Assembly (NCBI GenBank): GCA_015711955.1 | Contig: MU158686.1 | Span: 1-42,216, forward strand | Length of the DNA stretch: 42,216 nucleotides | Reading direction: 5' to 3' | DNA from: Actinomycetota bacterium | GTDB taxonomy: Bacteria > Actinomycetota > Geothermincolia > Geothermincolales > RBG-13-55-18 | Part shown: positions 14,945-24,398 of the stretch, piece by piece | Layout of the letters: the number at the start of each line of letters is the position of its first letter | Position numbering within the stretch: position 1 is the stretch's first letter | The notes under the pieces: generated by a model | The model's database searches: none | Seen by the model: only the letters and a program-made list of their open reading frames with translations | Told to the model about the DNA's origin: nothing | Program-made: the position numbers and the translations under genes

Positions 14945-16327
14945 ATGGATGGTTCCTCCTTTGGTGGGGAAAGAGGGGGAAGGCTCTATCGCAGGGCTGC
15001 CCTAACTTGCTTTTTCGTGCTTATAGCTCTGATCGTGGCCCACTTTGTCTCGGGAATTGTTCATCTTTCCTTGGGGGCCGAGAAGGCAGGCGAGGCCCTC
15101 GAGGAAGCCAGACAGGGCGGGTCCAATGAGGCCGCTGAGCTGGCAGAAGAGGCGAGGAACTTGATGGCCAAGGCGAGGATCTCTTCATCAGCACTGTTCG
15201 CAGCTGCACTGATGATCGCTCTTCTTGCTGCGCTTCTGTTCTATCTCTGGTTGAGGGAGGCTAGCCGAGAGATAACCAGCCAGATACAGAGCGTGGCTAC
15301 CGGAGACGGAGACCTCACCAGGGAAATCCGTACCAGCAACCCGATTCCTTTTGGGGAGTTGGTTGATTCCACCAACTACCTTTTGGGAGCCCTTAGGGGT
15401 TCCATTGCGGAGATAAGCAGGATAGCAGGGGAGCTCAGCAACAGTGCCGATCAGATGTCTGCGGTCATCCAGGAGATGAACGCCTCCAGCCAGGACATCA
15501 CCAACACCATCGCCCATATAGCCAAGGGAGGCGAAGAGCAGGCCAAGAGGATCTTGGAGACCTCCCACACCATGGAATCCCTGAACGCGGGCATGCAGGA
15601 GATCGCAGAGAAGGCCGAGCTCTCAAACCGCGCCTCCGAGGAGGCCATCGAGATTGCCCAGAGGGGCGCTGAGGCGGCAGTGGAAACTGCCAACGCCATG
15701 GAAGTGATCAGACAAGCCGCCGAGGCCGTAGTGGGAGCCACCTCTGGTTTGGAAGAGAGGTTTATGCAGATCGGCATCATCGTGGACGTCATCACCAGCG
15801 TGGCGGAGCAAACCAACCTCCTGGCCCTGAACGCGGCCATCGAGGCGGCCCGGGCCGGAGAGCAGGGCCGTGGCTTCGCGGTGGTGGCGGAGGAAGTTCG
15901 AAGTTTGGCGGAGAACAGTCGCAAGTCGGCCGAACAGATAGCCAACCTGATACGGGAGATCCAGGCGGGAGTGGGCCACATGCGGGAGGCCATAAACTCG
16001 GCCACCGCCCAAGTGGTGGGAAGCACCGAGGTGGCGGAAAAGGCCGGCCGGGCCATGCAGGAAATCGCGGTAACCATTCAGAAAACGGCAAAGTACGCGT
16101 ACGAGATCGCCGAGATCACCAAGAGCCAGGTGGAGAGGAACGAGGAAGCCCTCAAGGCCATCACCGAGATTGCCAGTATTGCCGACGAGACTGCCGCCTC
16201 ATCGGAAGAGGCCTCTGCCACGGTCGAGGAGCAGACCGCTTCCATGCAGCAGATGGCAGCGGCTGCCTCGGAACTGGCCAGCATGGCCGAGAAGCTTCAC
16301 AGGCTGGTCAGTGGGTTCAAGGTCTGA
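14945..16327 (+). CDS. Methyl-accepting chemotaxis protein with a minimal sensor region
   Basis: This receptor of 460 residues has a transmembrane helix at about 17-39, a 40-residue charged, Ala/Glu-rich outer loop, a second transmembrane helix at about 82-102 and a short HAMP-like stretch. The cytoplasmic methyl-accepting coiled coil follows. The signalling tip is intact ([20 protein letters not shown]), so it should bind CheA and CheW. The loop is too short for a dCache or four-helix ligand domain, so it may sense through the membrane or a partner. ATG 14945 has GGAGGTAAGG upstream. Glu/Gln-rich methylation helices flank the tip. Confidence 0.94.
   Translation: MDGSSFGGERGGRLYRRAALTCFFVLIALIVAHFVSGIVHLSLGAEKAGEALEEARQGGSNEAAELAEEARNLMAKARISSSALFAAALMIALLAALLFYLWLREASREITSQIQSVATGDGDLTREIRTSNPIPFGELVDSTNYLLGALRGSIAEISRIAGELSNSADQMSAVIQEMNASSQDITNTIAHIAKGGEEQAKRILETSHTMESLNAGMQEIAEKAELSNRASEEAIEIAQRGAEAAVETANAMEVIRQAAEAVVGATSGLEERFMQIGIIVDVITSVAEQTNLLALNAAIEAARAGEQGRGFAVVAEEVRSLAENSRKSAEQIANLIREIQAGVGHMREAINSATAQVVGSTEVAEKAGRAMQEIAVTIQKTAKYAYEIAEITKSQVERNEEALKAITEIASIADETAASSEEASATVEEQTASMQQMAAAASELASMAEKLHRLVSGFKV
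15782..15890 (+). repeat. Signalling-tip segment nearly identical to the one in the next receptor gene
   Basis: About 109 bases encoding the receptor tip match 17095-17203 with about eight differences, including a run of about 40 identical bases. Protein constraint explains part of this, but synonymous positions are also shared. That points to recent duplication or gene conversion. Confidence 0.8.
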
Positions 16328-16350
16328 GATGCCATAGTGTGGAGGGGCGT

Positions 16351-17640
16351 ATGGACGGTGATAACAAGGGGAAAAGGGTTGGAGAGGAGTTCACAAGATT
16401 TCTCGTCAAGGTCGCTGGCGTGGCCGTTCCGGCGGGGATAGGGGGATGTATTGGCATCGCCTATGCGGCCTCGTCCTTGGGATGGAACCCTTTGCTCAGC
16501 GGAGCTTTATTGGGTTTGTTCCTCACTCTGGGACTGACCGCGATTGCCGCCTTTCTCCTGGGGAAAGAGTATTTGTGGCCGCTCCAGGAGCTGGCCTCGG
16601 TAATAAATCGAATGATCCAGAAAGATTTCACCACCAGGGCCCGGATTAGGGCAGGTGGGATGATCGGGGATTTTGCCGAGGCCATAAACGGACTGGCGGA
16701 CACTCTCCGTAAGGTCATCACGGAACAGGCGGAGATGGCGGAGCAGCTCTCTTCCGCCAGCGAGATGATGTCCAGCGTCTCGAGGGAGACCACCAGTACC
16801 GCCCAGGATACCACCAACACGGTGGCCCAATTGGCCAAAGGCGCGGAGGAACAGGTGAATAACATAGTCAAAGCTCAGGCCATGGTGAACGAGATCGTCC
16901 AGGAAATCTCCCAGGTGGCCGAAAGATCCCAGGAAGCCAGCGGGTTTGCGGGCTTGACCAGGGAAACGGTGGAAAAGGGGGTGGCGGCGGTAAGGCGGGT
17001 CACGGAGAAGATGAGGGAGATCAAGGAGAAGGTGGATGCCTCCGCCAGCGTGGTGAGGGAACTGGGAGAACACTCGGCTCAGATCGAGCTGATAGTGGAC
17101 GTCATCACCAGCATTGCCGACCAGACAAACCTCCTGGCCCTGAACGCGGCCATCGAGGCGGCCCGGGCAGGAGAGCAGGGCCGTGGTTTCGCGGTGGTGG
17201 CGGGGGAAGTTAGGAGCCTCGCGGAGGGGTCAGCCAAGGCGGCATCCCAGATCGCCAATTTGGTCAGGGAAATTCAAAGGGGAATCGAGCAGACTATAGA
17301 GAGGATGGAAGGTGGAACTCGGGAGGCAGAGGAAGGAAACGTCGTGGTGCTCGAGGCCCAGTCCATGCTGGAAGAGATCAGGTTGGCCTCCAACAGCATA
17401 GCTGAGAGGGTGGACGAGATATACATGGCAACCCAGAGCATGAGGGAAAGGAGCGAAAGGATCATCGAGGCCATGGCCACGGTGGCCGGTATATCCCAAG
17501 AGTCGGCCGCATCCACCGAGGAGGTCTCCGCCTCGATCGAGGAACTCACTGCCGCCATGCAAGAAGTCACGGCGACCGCCCAGGAGCTGGAGGAGTTAGC
17601 GAGCAAGCTTAGGGAGCTGCAGAGGGAGTTCAAAGTCTGA
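16351..17640 (+). CDS. Methyl-accepting chemotaxis protein with no extracellular sensor domain
   Basis: This second receptor (429 residues from ATG 16351, with GGAGGGG just upstream; a GTG at 16339 is also in frame) has two adjacent membrane helices. They are separated by only a few residues (GWNPLLSG) at about residues 20-70. A HAMP domain follows ([18 protein letters not shown]), then the methyl-accepting coiled coil with tip [20 protein letters not shown]. With almost nothing outside the membrane it must sense membrane state, an internal signal or another receptor. It starts 23 bases after the first receptor's stop. Confidence 0.93.
   Translation: MDGDNKGKRVGEEFTRFLVKVAGVAVPAGIGGCIGIAYAASSLGWNPLLSGALLGLFLTLGLTAIAAFLLGKEYLWPLQELASVINRMIQKDFTTRARIRAGGMIGDFAEAINGLADTLRKVITEQAEMAEQLSSASEMMSSVSRETTSTAQDTTNTVAQLAKGAEEQVNNIVKAQAMVNEIVQEISQVAERSQEASGFAGLTRETVEKGVAAVRRVTEKMREIKEKVDASASVVRELGEHSAQIELIVDVITSIADQTNLLALNAAIEAARAGEQGRGFAVVAGEVRSLAEGSAKAASQIANLVREIQRGIEQTIERMEGGTREAEEGNVVVLEAQSMLEEIRLASNSIAERVDEIYMATQSMRERSERIIEAMATVAGISQESAASTEEVSASIEELTAAMQEVTATAQELEELASKLRELQREFKV
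17095..17203 (+). repeat. Second copy of the near-identical receptor-tip segment
   Basis: This is the partner of 15782-15890, offset by 1,313 bases. The differences cluster in the first third; the run encoding [11 protein letters not shown] is identical. Confidence 0.8.
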
Positions 17641-17786
17641 TCGACACACGAGGTGAAATGTTCGACTCGATGTTTTCACACCCAAGAAAAATGACGGGTG
17701 GGGCTATGAGCAGAAGCCTCTCAAAGGCCAGAGCTCGCTTGACGACAAATACTTAGGAGATTGGATCTTTCGGAGGAAAGAGGGAG

Positions 17787-18257
17787 ATGTCGGACAGGAC
17801 CAGGCCTTCGGCCACGGAAAAGCAGCTGGTGGTCTTTTCCTTGGGAAGGGAGGAGTTCGCCGTGGATGTCGCCCAGGTGAGGGAGATCATCCGCATGGAA
17901 GAGATCACCAGGATGCCCAAAAGCCCTCCTTTCGTGGAGGGTATCATTAATCTTCGGGGACAGATCATCGCCGTAATCGACCTTGCCAAGAGGCTTAACA
18001 TGAATCCCTCGGAGCGCACAGAGGCCGACCGTATAGTGGTGGTGGAGACGGAAGACCTAAAGGTAGGCATGATTGTGGACTCCGTCTCTGAAGTCATGAG
18101 CGTGACCGAGGAAGAGATAGAGCCACCGCCCACGCTGGCCTCCGATGCCGCCTCCCCGTACATTCTCGGCGTTGTGAAGAGAGACAAAAGGCTGATAATC
18201 CTTCTTGACCTTTCAAGACTACTTTCCCTCGAGGAGATCTCGGAAATGAGCTTTTGA
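17787..18257 (+). CDS. cheW: Chemotaxis coupling protein CheW
   Basis: CheW links receptors to the kinase CheA. The 156-residue protein is a single CheW domain with LVVFSLGREEFAVDVAQVRE, the receptor-contact strand GIINLRGQIIAVIDLAKRL and the C-terminal LIILLDLSRLL. The ATG is preceded by GGAGGAAAGAGGGAG. A gap of about 146 bases separates it from the second receptor, with no clear promoter or terminator. Confidence 0.96.
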   Translation: MSDRTRPSATEKQLVVFSLGREEFAVDVAQVREIIRMEEITRMPKSPPFVEGIINLRGQIIAVIDLAKRLNMNPSERTEADRIVVVETEDLKVGMIVDSVSEVMSVTEEEIEPPPTLASDAASPYILGVVKRDKRLIILLDLSRLLSLEEISEMSF

Positions 18258-18274
18258 GGAGGTAAGGATAGGGT

Positions 18275-18667
18275 ATGAAAAAGCAGGGCAGACCCGAGAA
18301 GTCCGCACCGACGGTCATGATCGTCGACGACGCGCTTTTCATGCGCATGATGATCCGGGACATCCTCTCCAAAGACGGCTTCGAAGTGGTTGCGGAGGCG
18401 GAGAACGGCATGGAAGCGGTGGAGAAATACAAGGAGACCCGGCCCGACATCGTGACCATGGACATCGTCATGCCGGAGATGGATGGGATAGAGGCAGTAC
18501 GTCAGATCATGAAGATTGACCCCAATGCCCGCATCCTCATGTGCAGCGCCATGGGCCAGCAGCCCTTAGTGGTGGAGGCGCTGGAGGCCGGCGCCAAGGA
18601 TTTCATCGTCAAGCCTTTTCAGCCTTCCAAGGTCATTGAGGCCGTGGAGAAGGCCCTCAAGGAGTGA
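18275..18667 (+). CDS. cheY: Chemotaxis response regulator CheY
   Basis: This 130-residue stand-alone receiver has the acidic pair DD at 18-19, the phospho-acceptor Asp63 in VTMDIVMPEMDG, Ser91 in the switch position and Lys113 in IVKPF. CheA would phosphorylate it, and phospho-CheY would bind the flagellar switch. It follows cheW by 17 bases and lies upstream of cheB. Confidence 0.95.
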   Translation: MKKQGRPEKSAPTVMIVDDALFMRMMIRDILSKDGFEVVAEAENGMEAVEKYKETRPDIVTMDIVMPEMDGIEAVRQIMKIDPNARILMCSAMGQQPLVVEALEAGAKDFIVKPFQPSKVIEAVEKALKE

Positions 18668-18695
18668 GTTCTTCGCCTGAACTGCGAGGGCGGAG

Positions 18696-19754
18696 GTGGA
18701 GGGGTTGTCCCATAGGAAGATCCGCGTTCTTGTCGTCGACGACTCTGCGTTGGTAAGGAAACTGCTGCGCGACATTCTATCGTCCGACCCCGAGCTCGAG
18801 GTGATAGGAACCGCTTCCAACGGCATCGAGGCCATAAGGGCCGTCTCCGAGTTAAGGCCTGACGTGGTGACCATGGACATCCACATGCCCGAGATGGACG
18901 GGATAACCGCCCTGGAATTCATAATGAGAAAAAATCCCGTTCCGGTAGTGGTGCTGAGCGCTTTGGCCCAGAAAGGGGCTGCCCCCACCCTGAGGGCCTT
19001 GGAACTAGGGGCCGTGGACTTCGTGACCAAGCCCTCTCATTTCCCTTCGTCGGTGAGGGAGGTTAAGGAGGAGGTCATTTTCAAGGTAAAAACGGCAGCC
19101 AAGGCCAAGGTTTCCCTTCTGGTCTCCCGGAGGAGTAGGGAATCAAGTCTCGACAGGAAACCATCAAGGCCGCAAGGAAAAGGAGCGAAGAAATTGGTGG
19201 TCATCGGCGCTTCTGCTGGAGGTCCCAGGGCCTTGGCCGAGATAATGCCCTTGTTCCCCCAAGATTTTCCCGCATCAATAGTGATAGTTCAGCACATGCC
19301 CGCCCAGTTCACCCGCCCCTTCGCCGACAGGCTCAACAGTGCGGCCAGGCTTCCGGTGAGCGAGGCAGAGGACGAAGACCTGCTGGAACCTGGCAGGGTG
19401 CTGGTGGCGCCGGGAGGCAGGGAGACGATCGTGGTCAGGGAGCCTTCCGGCAGGGGAAGGGTACAGGTCATGGATTCGGTGGCCAGGGTGGGGGCGACCC
19501 CCCACATCGACACCACCATGATAACCGCCGCCGAGGCCTTTGGTGGAGACGTGATTGGGGTTCTCATGACGGGCATGGGGTCGGATGGAGTGGCTGGTAT
19601 GGAGAAGATAAAGAAAAAAAGGGGGATAACCATCGCTCAAGATGAGGAAACGTGCTTGGTCTTCGGCATGCCAAGGATGGCTATAAAGAGGGGAGTGGTG
19701 GACTTCGTGGTTTCGCTGGAGAGGATTCCCGAGACCATCATGGAGAACCTGTAG
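18696..19754 (+). CDS. cheB: Protein-glutamate methylesterase/deamidase CheB
   Basis: CheB removes receptor methyl groups and is the opponent of CheR. The 352 residues comprise a receiver domain (VVDDSALVRKLL; phospho-acceptor in VVTMDIHMPEMDG; KPSHFP) and a C-terminal esterase. The esterase has the catalytic triad motifs VVIGASAGGPRAL (Ser), VIVQHMPAQFT (His) and LMTGMGSDGVAGM (Asp). I kept the GTG start at 18696, but a TTG at 18705, spaced better from GGAGGT, is also possible. Confidence 0.96.
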   Translation: MEGLSHRKIRVLVVDDSALVRKLLRDILSSDPELEVIGTASNGIEAIRAVSELRPDVVTMDIHMPEMDGITALEFIMRKNPVPVVVLSALAQKGAAPTLRALELGAVDFVTKPSHFPSSVREVKEEVIFKVKTAAKAKVSLLVSRRSRESSLDRKPSRPQGKGAKKLVVIGASAGGPRALAEIMPLFPQDFPASIVIVQHMPAQFTRPFADRLNSAARLPVSEAEDEDLLEPGRVLVAPGGRETIVVREPSGRGRVQVMDSVARVGATPHIDTTMITAAEAFGGDVIGVLMTGMGSDGVAGMEKIKKKRGITIAQDEETCLVFGMPRMAIKRGVVDFVVSLERIPETIMENL

Positions 19755-19819
19755 GCCAAAAACAGGACTTTTCGGGCGAGAGGTTTGTAGTTGAAAGCGA
19801 TTCGTGAGCCTTAGCGAGG

Positions 19820-21847
19820 ATGGACGTTTCTCAGTACAAGGAACTGTTCATAAACGAGGCCCAGGAACACTTAGAGGCCTTGAATCAGGCCTTGCTCGAG
19901 CTGGAGAAGGACCCGGGTAACCCCGACGTCCTCACGGAGATATTCCGTTCCGCCCACACCCTCAAGGGTATGGCCGCCACCATGGGATTCGACCAGCTGA
20001 CCGAGCTCACCCACGAGATGGAGAACGTGCTGGACGGGCTGAGAAGTGGGGACATCGGCGCGTCGCAAGAGATCGTGGACCTCCTTTTTACCTGTTTCGA
20101 CACGCTCGGAGCCATTGTCGCCCACATAGCCGAGGAGGAAAGCGGGCCCGTGGACACGCAGGCCCTCATAGGGGAGCTCAGGAGAATCTGTGAGGGTGGA
20201 AGGAGGCCGGTCCCTCCATTGAGGAAAAGGGAAGCAAGGGAGGCCGATGGGCCTGCCCCCCCATCGGCGGAGTTGCGAAAAGGTGAGAGGAGAAAATGGA
20301 GAGTCCGGGTCCATCTGGACAGGGATTGTGTGCTCAAGTCCGTTCGGGTCTTCATGGTCACCAAGAAGCTCACCGCCCTGGGGGAGGTGGTGGGCTCGGC
20401 TCCGCCCATGGAGGAACTGGAGGAGGAAAAATTCGAGCACAGCTTCGAGGTCTTCGTGGAAACCGCCTCCGAGCCGGAGGAGATAGAGAAGTCCTTGCTC
20501 ACCATCGCCGAGGTTGTGAAGGTTGAGGTCAGAGCCCTGGAAGGGGAAGAGATGCCCGCCGAGGCGGCTTCTGGGACTGGAGGCCCCGAAAAAGGGGAGG
20601 GGATGCCAGAGACTGTCTCGATCTCTCTGGCTGCGGCGCAGGGCCCCAGGCCCAGTTCCCCTGAGCGCGAGGAGGCAGCTCCAGCACCAGCCTCCCCGGT
20701 GAGAACACAGAGCATAAGGGTAAACATCTCCCGTCTGGACAACCTCATGAACCTCATCGGGGAGCTGGTCATAAACCGTACTCGGCTGCAGGAGATCGCT
20801 TCCGCTCACGACATACCGGAACTAAAGGAGGTTCTGGCCCAGACCGCAAGGCTCACGGCGGAACTGCAGGACGAGGTCATGAAAACTCGAATGGTCCCGG
20901 TGGAGCACATCTTCAACCGTTTCCCTAGGATGGTCAGGGACTTGGCAAAGAGCAGGGGCAAGGAAGTGGACTTCATCATGGAGGGAAAGGAAATCGAGCT
21001 CGATCGGACCATACTGGAGGAGATAAGCGAGCCGTTAATGCACCTTTTGCGCAATGCGGTGGATCACGGCATAGATAGCCCGGAAGAGCGCGAGGCGGCG
21101 GGCAAGCCTCGACGAGGCACGGTGAAACTGGTGGCCAAGAGGGACAGAAACTACGTTTCCATCGAAGTGAGCGACGACGGCAAGGGCGTGGACTTCCAGA
21201 AGATCTTAGAGATCGCGCTGGAAAAGGGTCTCATCTCCCCGGACGAGCGGTTCTCCGTGGGTCCCGACGACGTGCTGAGGATAATGGCGTTGCCGGGCTT
21301 TTCAACGGCCAAGGAAGTCACGGGGGTGTCCGGCAGGGGAGTAGGTCTAGACGTGGTGAAGAACAAGGTGGAATCCCTGGGCGGCATGCTGTTGATGGAT
21401 TCCAGGCCGGGTGAGGGAACAACCTTTTCCCTCAAACTGCCCCTGACCCTTGCCATAATCCAAGCCCTGTTAGTGAGGTGCCGAGGCCAGACCTACGCGA
21501 TACCGCTGAGCGTGATTTCCGAGACGGCAATCATATCGACCCACGAGGTCCGTTACGTATCCAGCCAGGAGGTCATCTTCCTGAGAGACGAAGCTATACC
21601 CATGGTAAGGCTCGATAGATTGCTGGAGATTCCCGGCGAGGAGGCAGGGGATGAGTTCCCGGTTGTGGTGGTGGAAATGGCCGCCCGCAGGGTGGCAGTG
21701 GCGGTGGACGAACTAATAGGCCAACAAGAGATCGTCATATCATCCTTAGACAAGATGTTGAAGAGAATAAAGGGCTTCGGCGGAGCCACCATATTGGGGA
21801 CCGGGGAGGTTGCACTTATACTGGATATACCGAGCCTTCTTAGCTGA
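19820..21847 (+). CDS. cheA: Chemotaxis histidine kinase CheA
   Basis: CheA phosphorylates CheY and CheB in response to receptors. The 675-residue protein has an N-terminal Hpt domain with the phosphorylated His46 in FRSAHTLKGMA. A variable region with a CheY/CheB-docking-like domain and Pro/Glu-rich linkers follows, then the dimerisation helices (RLDNLMNLIGELVINR, MKTRMVPVEHIF). The HATPase domain has LLRNAVDHGID, SDDGKGVD and SGRGVGLDVVK, and a C-terminal CheW-like domain ends near GEVALILDIPSLL. All key residues appear intact. Confidence 0.97.
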   Translation: MDVSQYKELFINEAQEHLEALNQALLELEKDPGNPDVLTEIFRSAHTLKGMAATMGFDQLTELTHEMENVLDGLRSGDIGASQEIVDLLFTCFDTLGAIVAHIAEEESGPVDTQALIGELRRICEGGRRPVPPLRKREAREADGPAPPSAELRKGERRKWRVRVHLDRDCVLKSVRVFMVTKKLTALGEVVGSAPPMEELEEEKFEHSFEVFVETASEPEEIEKSLLTIAEVVKVEVRALEGEEMPAEAASGTGGPEKGEGMPETVSISLAAAQGPRPSSPEREEAAPAPASPVRTQSIRVNISRLDNLMNLIGELVINRTRLQEIASAHDIPELKEVLAQTARLTAELQDEVMKTRMVPVEHIFNRFPRMVRDLAKSRGKEVDFIMEGKEIELDRTILEEISEPLMHLLRNAVDHGIDSPEEREAAGKPRRGTVKLVAKRDRNYVSIEVSDDGKGVDFQKILEIALEKGLISPDERFSVGPDDVLRIMALPGFSTAKEVTGVSGRGVGLDVVKNKVESLGGMLLMDSRPGEGTTFSLKLPLTLAIIQALLVRCRGQTYAIPLSVISETAIISTHEVRYVSSQEVIFLRDEAIPMVRLDRLLEIPGEEAGDEFPVVVVEMAARRVAVAVDELIGQQEIVISSLDKMLKRIKGFGGATILGTGEVALILDIPSLLS

Positions 21848-21884
21848 AACCCGAGATGAGCGACGGGGCCTGAAAGGAGGACGA

Positions 21885-22496
21885 ATGTCAAGCAGAAGAG
21901 AACTCACGCCCCTGCAGTTGGACGCCCTCAGGGAAGTGGGAAATATAGGATCGGGCAATGCGGCAGTGGCCCTTTCCACTATGGTGGACAAGAAAGTGTT
22001 GTTGAGCGTCCCTCGAGCGTCCTTGCTTCCTCTGGTCAAGGTCTCGGAGTTGGTGGGCGGCGCCGAAACGCCAGTGGTGGGGGTATACCTGCACATCAAC
22101 GGGGATGCATCGGGAAGCATGCTTTTGCTTCTGGAAGAAAACAGCGCCCGGGAGCTGGCTCGCCTCATGTGTCCCGATGCTGGCGGAGACGAGCTGGACA
22201 CCGTTAAGCAGTCGGCACTTCAAGAGACAGGCAGCATCTTGGCGGGCTCTTACCTCAATGCCCTTTCCCAGATGACAGGGCTCCTCCTCAAGCCCACCGT
22301 CCCGGGGTTCGCCATGGACATGGCAGGGGCGATCATCGACTTCATATTGGTGGAGATAAGCCAGAGCGAGGACCACGTGTTGGTGATAGAGACGGAGTTC
22401 GACGTTTTGGACAGAAGGATCAAGGGACACTTGGTCCTGTTTCCGGATCTCGGCTCGCTGGATCTGATTTTGGGTAGGCTCGGGGTGAGCGGTTAG
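21885..22496 (+). CDS. cheC: Chemotaxis protein CheC, with one altered active site
   Basis: CheC removes phosphate from CheY-P and binds CheD. ATG 21885 has AAAGGAGG four bases upstream, giving 203 residues. The first active-site helix is canonical (LREVGNIGSGNAA, with E and N). In the second, ALQETGSILAGSYLNALS, the expected ExxN asparagine is serine, so perhaps only one site works. The rest has the CheC/FliY/CheX fold. The stop overlaps the cheD start by one base. Confidence 0.93.
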   Translation: MSSRRELTPLQLDALREVGNIGSGNAAVALSTMVDKKVLLSVPRASLLPLVKVSELVGGAETPVVGVYLHINGDASGSMLLLLEENSARELARLMCPDAGGDELDTVKQSALQETGSILAGSYLNALSQMTGLLLKPTVPGFAMDMAGAIIDFILVEISQSEDHVLVIETEFDVLDRRIKGHLVLFPDLGSLDLILGRLGVSG

Positions 22497-23011
22497 TGGA
22501 CGAAAAGCAGGTCAACGTGGGGGTGGCTGAGTACCACGTTACTCACAACCCACACACTTTGGTCTGCTTTGGCCTCGGCAGCTGTGTGGGCGTCGCCCTT
22601 TACGACAAGAGGAGAAGGATAGGGGGTCTGGCTCACGTCATGCTCCCCGACAGCAATGCCATCTCCAGAAAGGGCTCGCCGGGGAAGTTTGCGGACACGG
22701 CCATCAAATCCATGGTTAAAGAGATGGAAAGGCTGGGGTCTCAAAGGAAGGACATAATAGCGAAGATCGCGGGAGGAGCTTGCATGTTCCACATACCGGG
22801 AGCGAGGAACCCCAAAAACGTCCCCGGGCCTTGTCTGGGGATGCAAATAGGGGAGAGGAACGTTGAAGCGGTGAAAAAAATCTTGAGTGAGCTGGACATT
22901 CCCCTGGTGGCCGAGGATACCGGAGGGAATTACGGTAGGACCATGCGATTCCGGGTTTCGGACGGGAAGGTCACGGTTAGCTCTATACGCCATGGGACCA
23001 AGGAGATGTGA
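22496..23011 (+). CDS. cheD: Chemoreceptor glutamine deamidase CheD
   Basis: CheD converts receptor glutamines to glutamates and is a partner of CheC. The catalytic Cys30 in GLGSCVGVALYD and His47 in GLAHVMLPDS are present, followed by IAGGACMFHIPG, IGERNVEAV and AEDTGGNYGRTM. Six residues before Cys30, where Thermotoga CheD as I recall it has the catalytic threonine, this protein has Cys24. Translation starts with GTG at 22496, overlapping the cheC stop. Confidence 0.94.
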   Translation: MDEKQVNVGVAEYHVTHNPHTLVCFGLGSCVGVALYDKRRRIGGLAHVMLPDSNAISRKGSPGKFADTAIKSMVKEMERLGSQRKDIIAKIAGGACMFHIPGARNPKNVPGPCLGMQIGERNVEAVKKILSELDIPLVAEDTGGNYGRTMRFRVSDGKVTVSSIRHGTKEM

Positions 23012-23370
23012 TGTCGGGAGATAGCAGGTCAGTGGAGATTTCCAAGGAGGCGCTGGCCGAACTCGCCCATCAGGCCGCCCTGCGGGTGGAGGGAGTCGCA
23101 GACCTTTACCTGCCCCCCATGGAGGGGATTGCGATGAGGTTACGCAGGGATTTCATACACAAAGGCGTCAGGGTGGCACAGGAGGGGGGAAACTGGAAGC
23201 TCACCCTCTTCGTGAGGGCGGAATATGGTGCTGATCTCCAAGCTCTGGCCAGGAGCTTAAAAAGCGAGGTAAGGGAGTACGTGGAAGGCCTGGCGGGCGT
23301 GAGCGTCGGCGAGGTGGACGTTTGGGTTGAAGACGTGGTCATACCCGCAGGAGACAAGTCGAGAGGGTAA
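23011..23370 (+). CDS. Asp23/Gls24 family envelope-stress-type protein
   Basis: This 119-residue protein has the Asp23/Gls24 pattern: a start EISKEALAELAHQAALRVEGV, a central KGVRVAQEGGNWKLTLFVRAEYG, and a C-terminal VGEVDVWVEDVVIP. Family members are small cytoplasmic proteins, some tied to the membrane or to alkaline and envelope stress. It begins in a TGATG overlap with the cheD stop, with AAGGAG five bases upstream, so it belongs to the che operon. That location is unusual. It converges with the CwlM-like gene 11 bases later. Confidence 0.85.
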   Translation: MSGDSRSVEISKEALAELAHQAALRVEGVADLYLPPMEGIAMRLRRDFIHKGVRVAQEGGNWKLTLFVRAEYGADLQALARSLKSEVREYVEGLAGVSVGEVDVWVEDVVIPAGDKSRG

Positions 23371-23381
23371 ACCTGAAAGAC

Positions 23382-24398
23382 TCAGCCATCATCGCCCTCC
23401 GAGCGGTCGCCGTTGCTGGCTTGTCTAGAGGGCATGAAATATTCCCTCACGCAGCGACTGAGGGACTCCGCCAGGCCGGAAGATCTTCCTGGTGGGCGGT
23501 CCAGCTCCACCACTACCGCCGGCATCTTCGTTTCCCTCAATATGGGGAAGGACTTGGGCGTGGGCTCGGGAAAACCGCCGAAAACCAGCTCGAGCTCCCT
23601 GTGAATGATATGGGCCAACCTTTTTCCCCGAGGAGAAGAGTAGCTCTGTGTTCCGAAGTAGTGTATGCCCTGTCCACCCCCAATCCGCAGCCCGAGCACC
23701 AGATCGGCATGCAAATCGTTGGCCAGACGAGCCCTTTGGCTTTCAGGCAGCGGGTTGGTGCCTCCTCCGATGAACATTACGCGAGCACCCTCTCCCCAAA
23801 GGCACTCCGAGACCGCCAGAAGAAGGGTTTCCGCTTCGACATCGCCTTCTTCAGCTTCCAACACCACCCTTTTTCCGCGAATTCCACTACGACACTCGTC
23901 CTGAAGGCTCTCGAAGATTTCTGCCACGCTGGTGTCTCCCGCGGCCTTGCGTAGTCTACCGAGGGCCTCGACAGTGGTGGGACCCACGATTCCGTCCACC
24001 ACGAGGCCAATTTCGTGTTGGAAACGCCTCACGGCCGAGTCCGTTTGTCTTCCATAGATGCCGTCCTCCCTCCCCGCGTTGAAACCCAATCGATTTAGCA
24101 GCATCTGTAGCTCTTTGACGTCGTCCCCTCGGAAAGGTGGGTGGCGGAGATATAGGAACCTGTCCCCCAAGCGGAATGAGGCCTCCACTAACTCGTTCCA
24201 GGTGGACTCGTCCACCGTCCCCGTCTCTCTTAGCCCCCTGGCTCTCTGGAAGGCTTTGACCGCGTTCAGGGTTGCCTCGCCGAAGCTGGAAGCTTTCAAT
24301 TCATCATCCCAACCCGGCACGTCATAGCCTAGGTGGCGAAGCCGCTTTTGGACATCCGCCACGGCCGGTCCCCTGTCGCCCAAGCCAATGTTTCTCAT
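23382..24398 (-). CDS. CwlM-like peptidoglycan-binding protein with a degenerate amidase domain
   Basis: The 338 residues contain two peptidoglycan-binding (PG_binding_1) repeats: [19 protein letters not shown] (about 7-70) and [16 protein letters not shown] with [16 protein letters not shown] (about 90-150). A domain shaped like N-acetylmuramoyl-L-alanine amidase (Amidase_3) follows. The zinc site seems lost: the usual DPGHGG position reads EAEEGDV and the usual SIHAN reads GLRIGG. The C-terminal [14 protein letters not shown] keeps its glutamate. The two-repeat layout matches mycobacterial CwlM, a regulator of MurA. A regulatory, not hydrolytic, role is inferred. No signal peptide is seen. 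ATG overlaps the kinase stop by four bases. Confidence 0.82.
   Translation of the reverse strand: MRNIGLGDRGPAVADVQKRLRHLGYDVPGWDDELKASSFGEATLNAVKAFQRARGLRETGTVDESTWNELVEASFRLGDRFLYLRHPPFRGDDVKELQMLLNRLGFNAGREDGIYGRQTDSAVRRFQHEIGLVVDGIVGPTTVEALGRLRKAAGDTSVAEIFESLQDECRSGIRGKRVVLEAEEGDVEAETLLLAVSECLWGEGARVMFIGGGTNPLPESQRARLANDLHADLVLGLRIGGGQGIHYFGTQSYSSPRGKRLAHIIHRELELVFGGFPEPTPKSFPILRETKMPAVVVELDRPPGRSSGLAESLSRCVREYFMPSRQASNGDRSEGDDG

Noticed and set aside
14712-15005. A 97-residue open frame between cheR and the first receptor
   Set aside because: It overlaps the start of the receptor gene in another frame and contains no motif; no good ribosome site.
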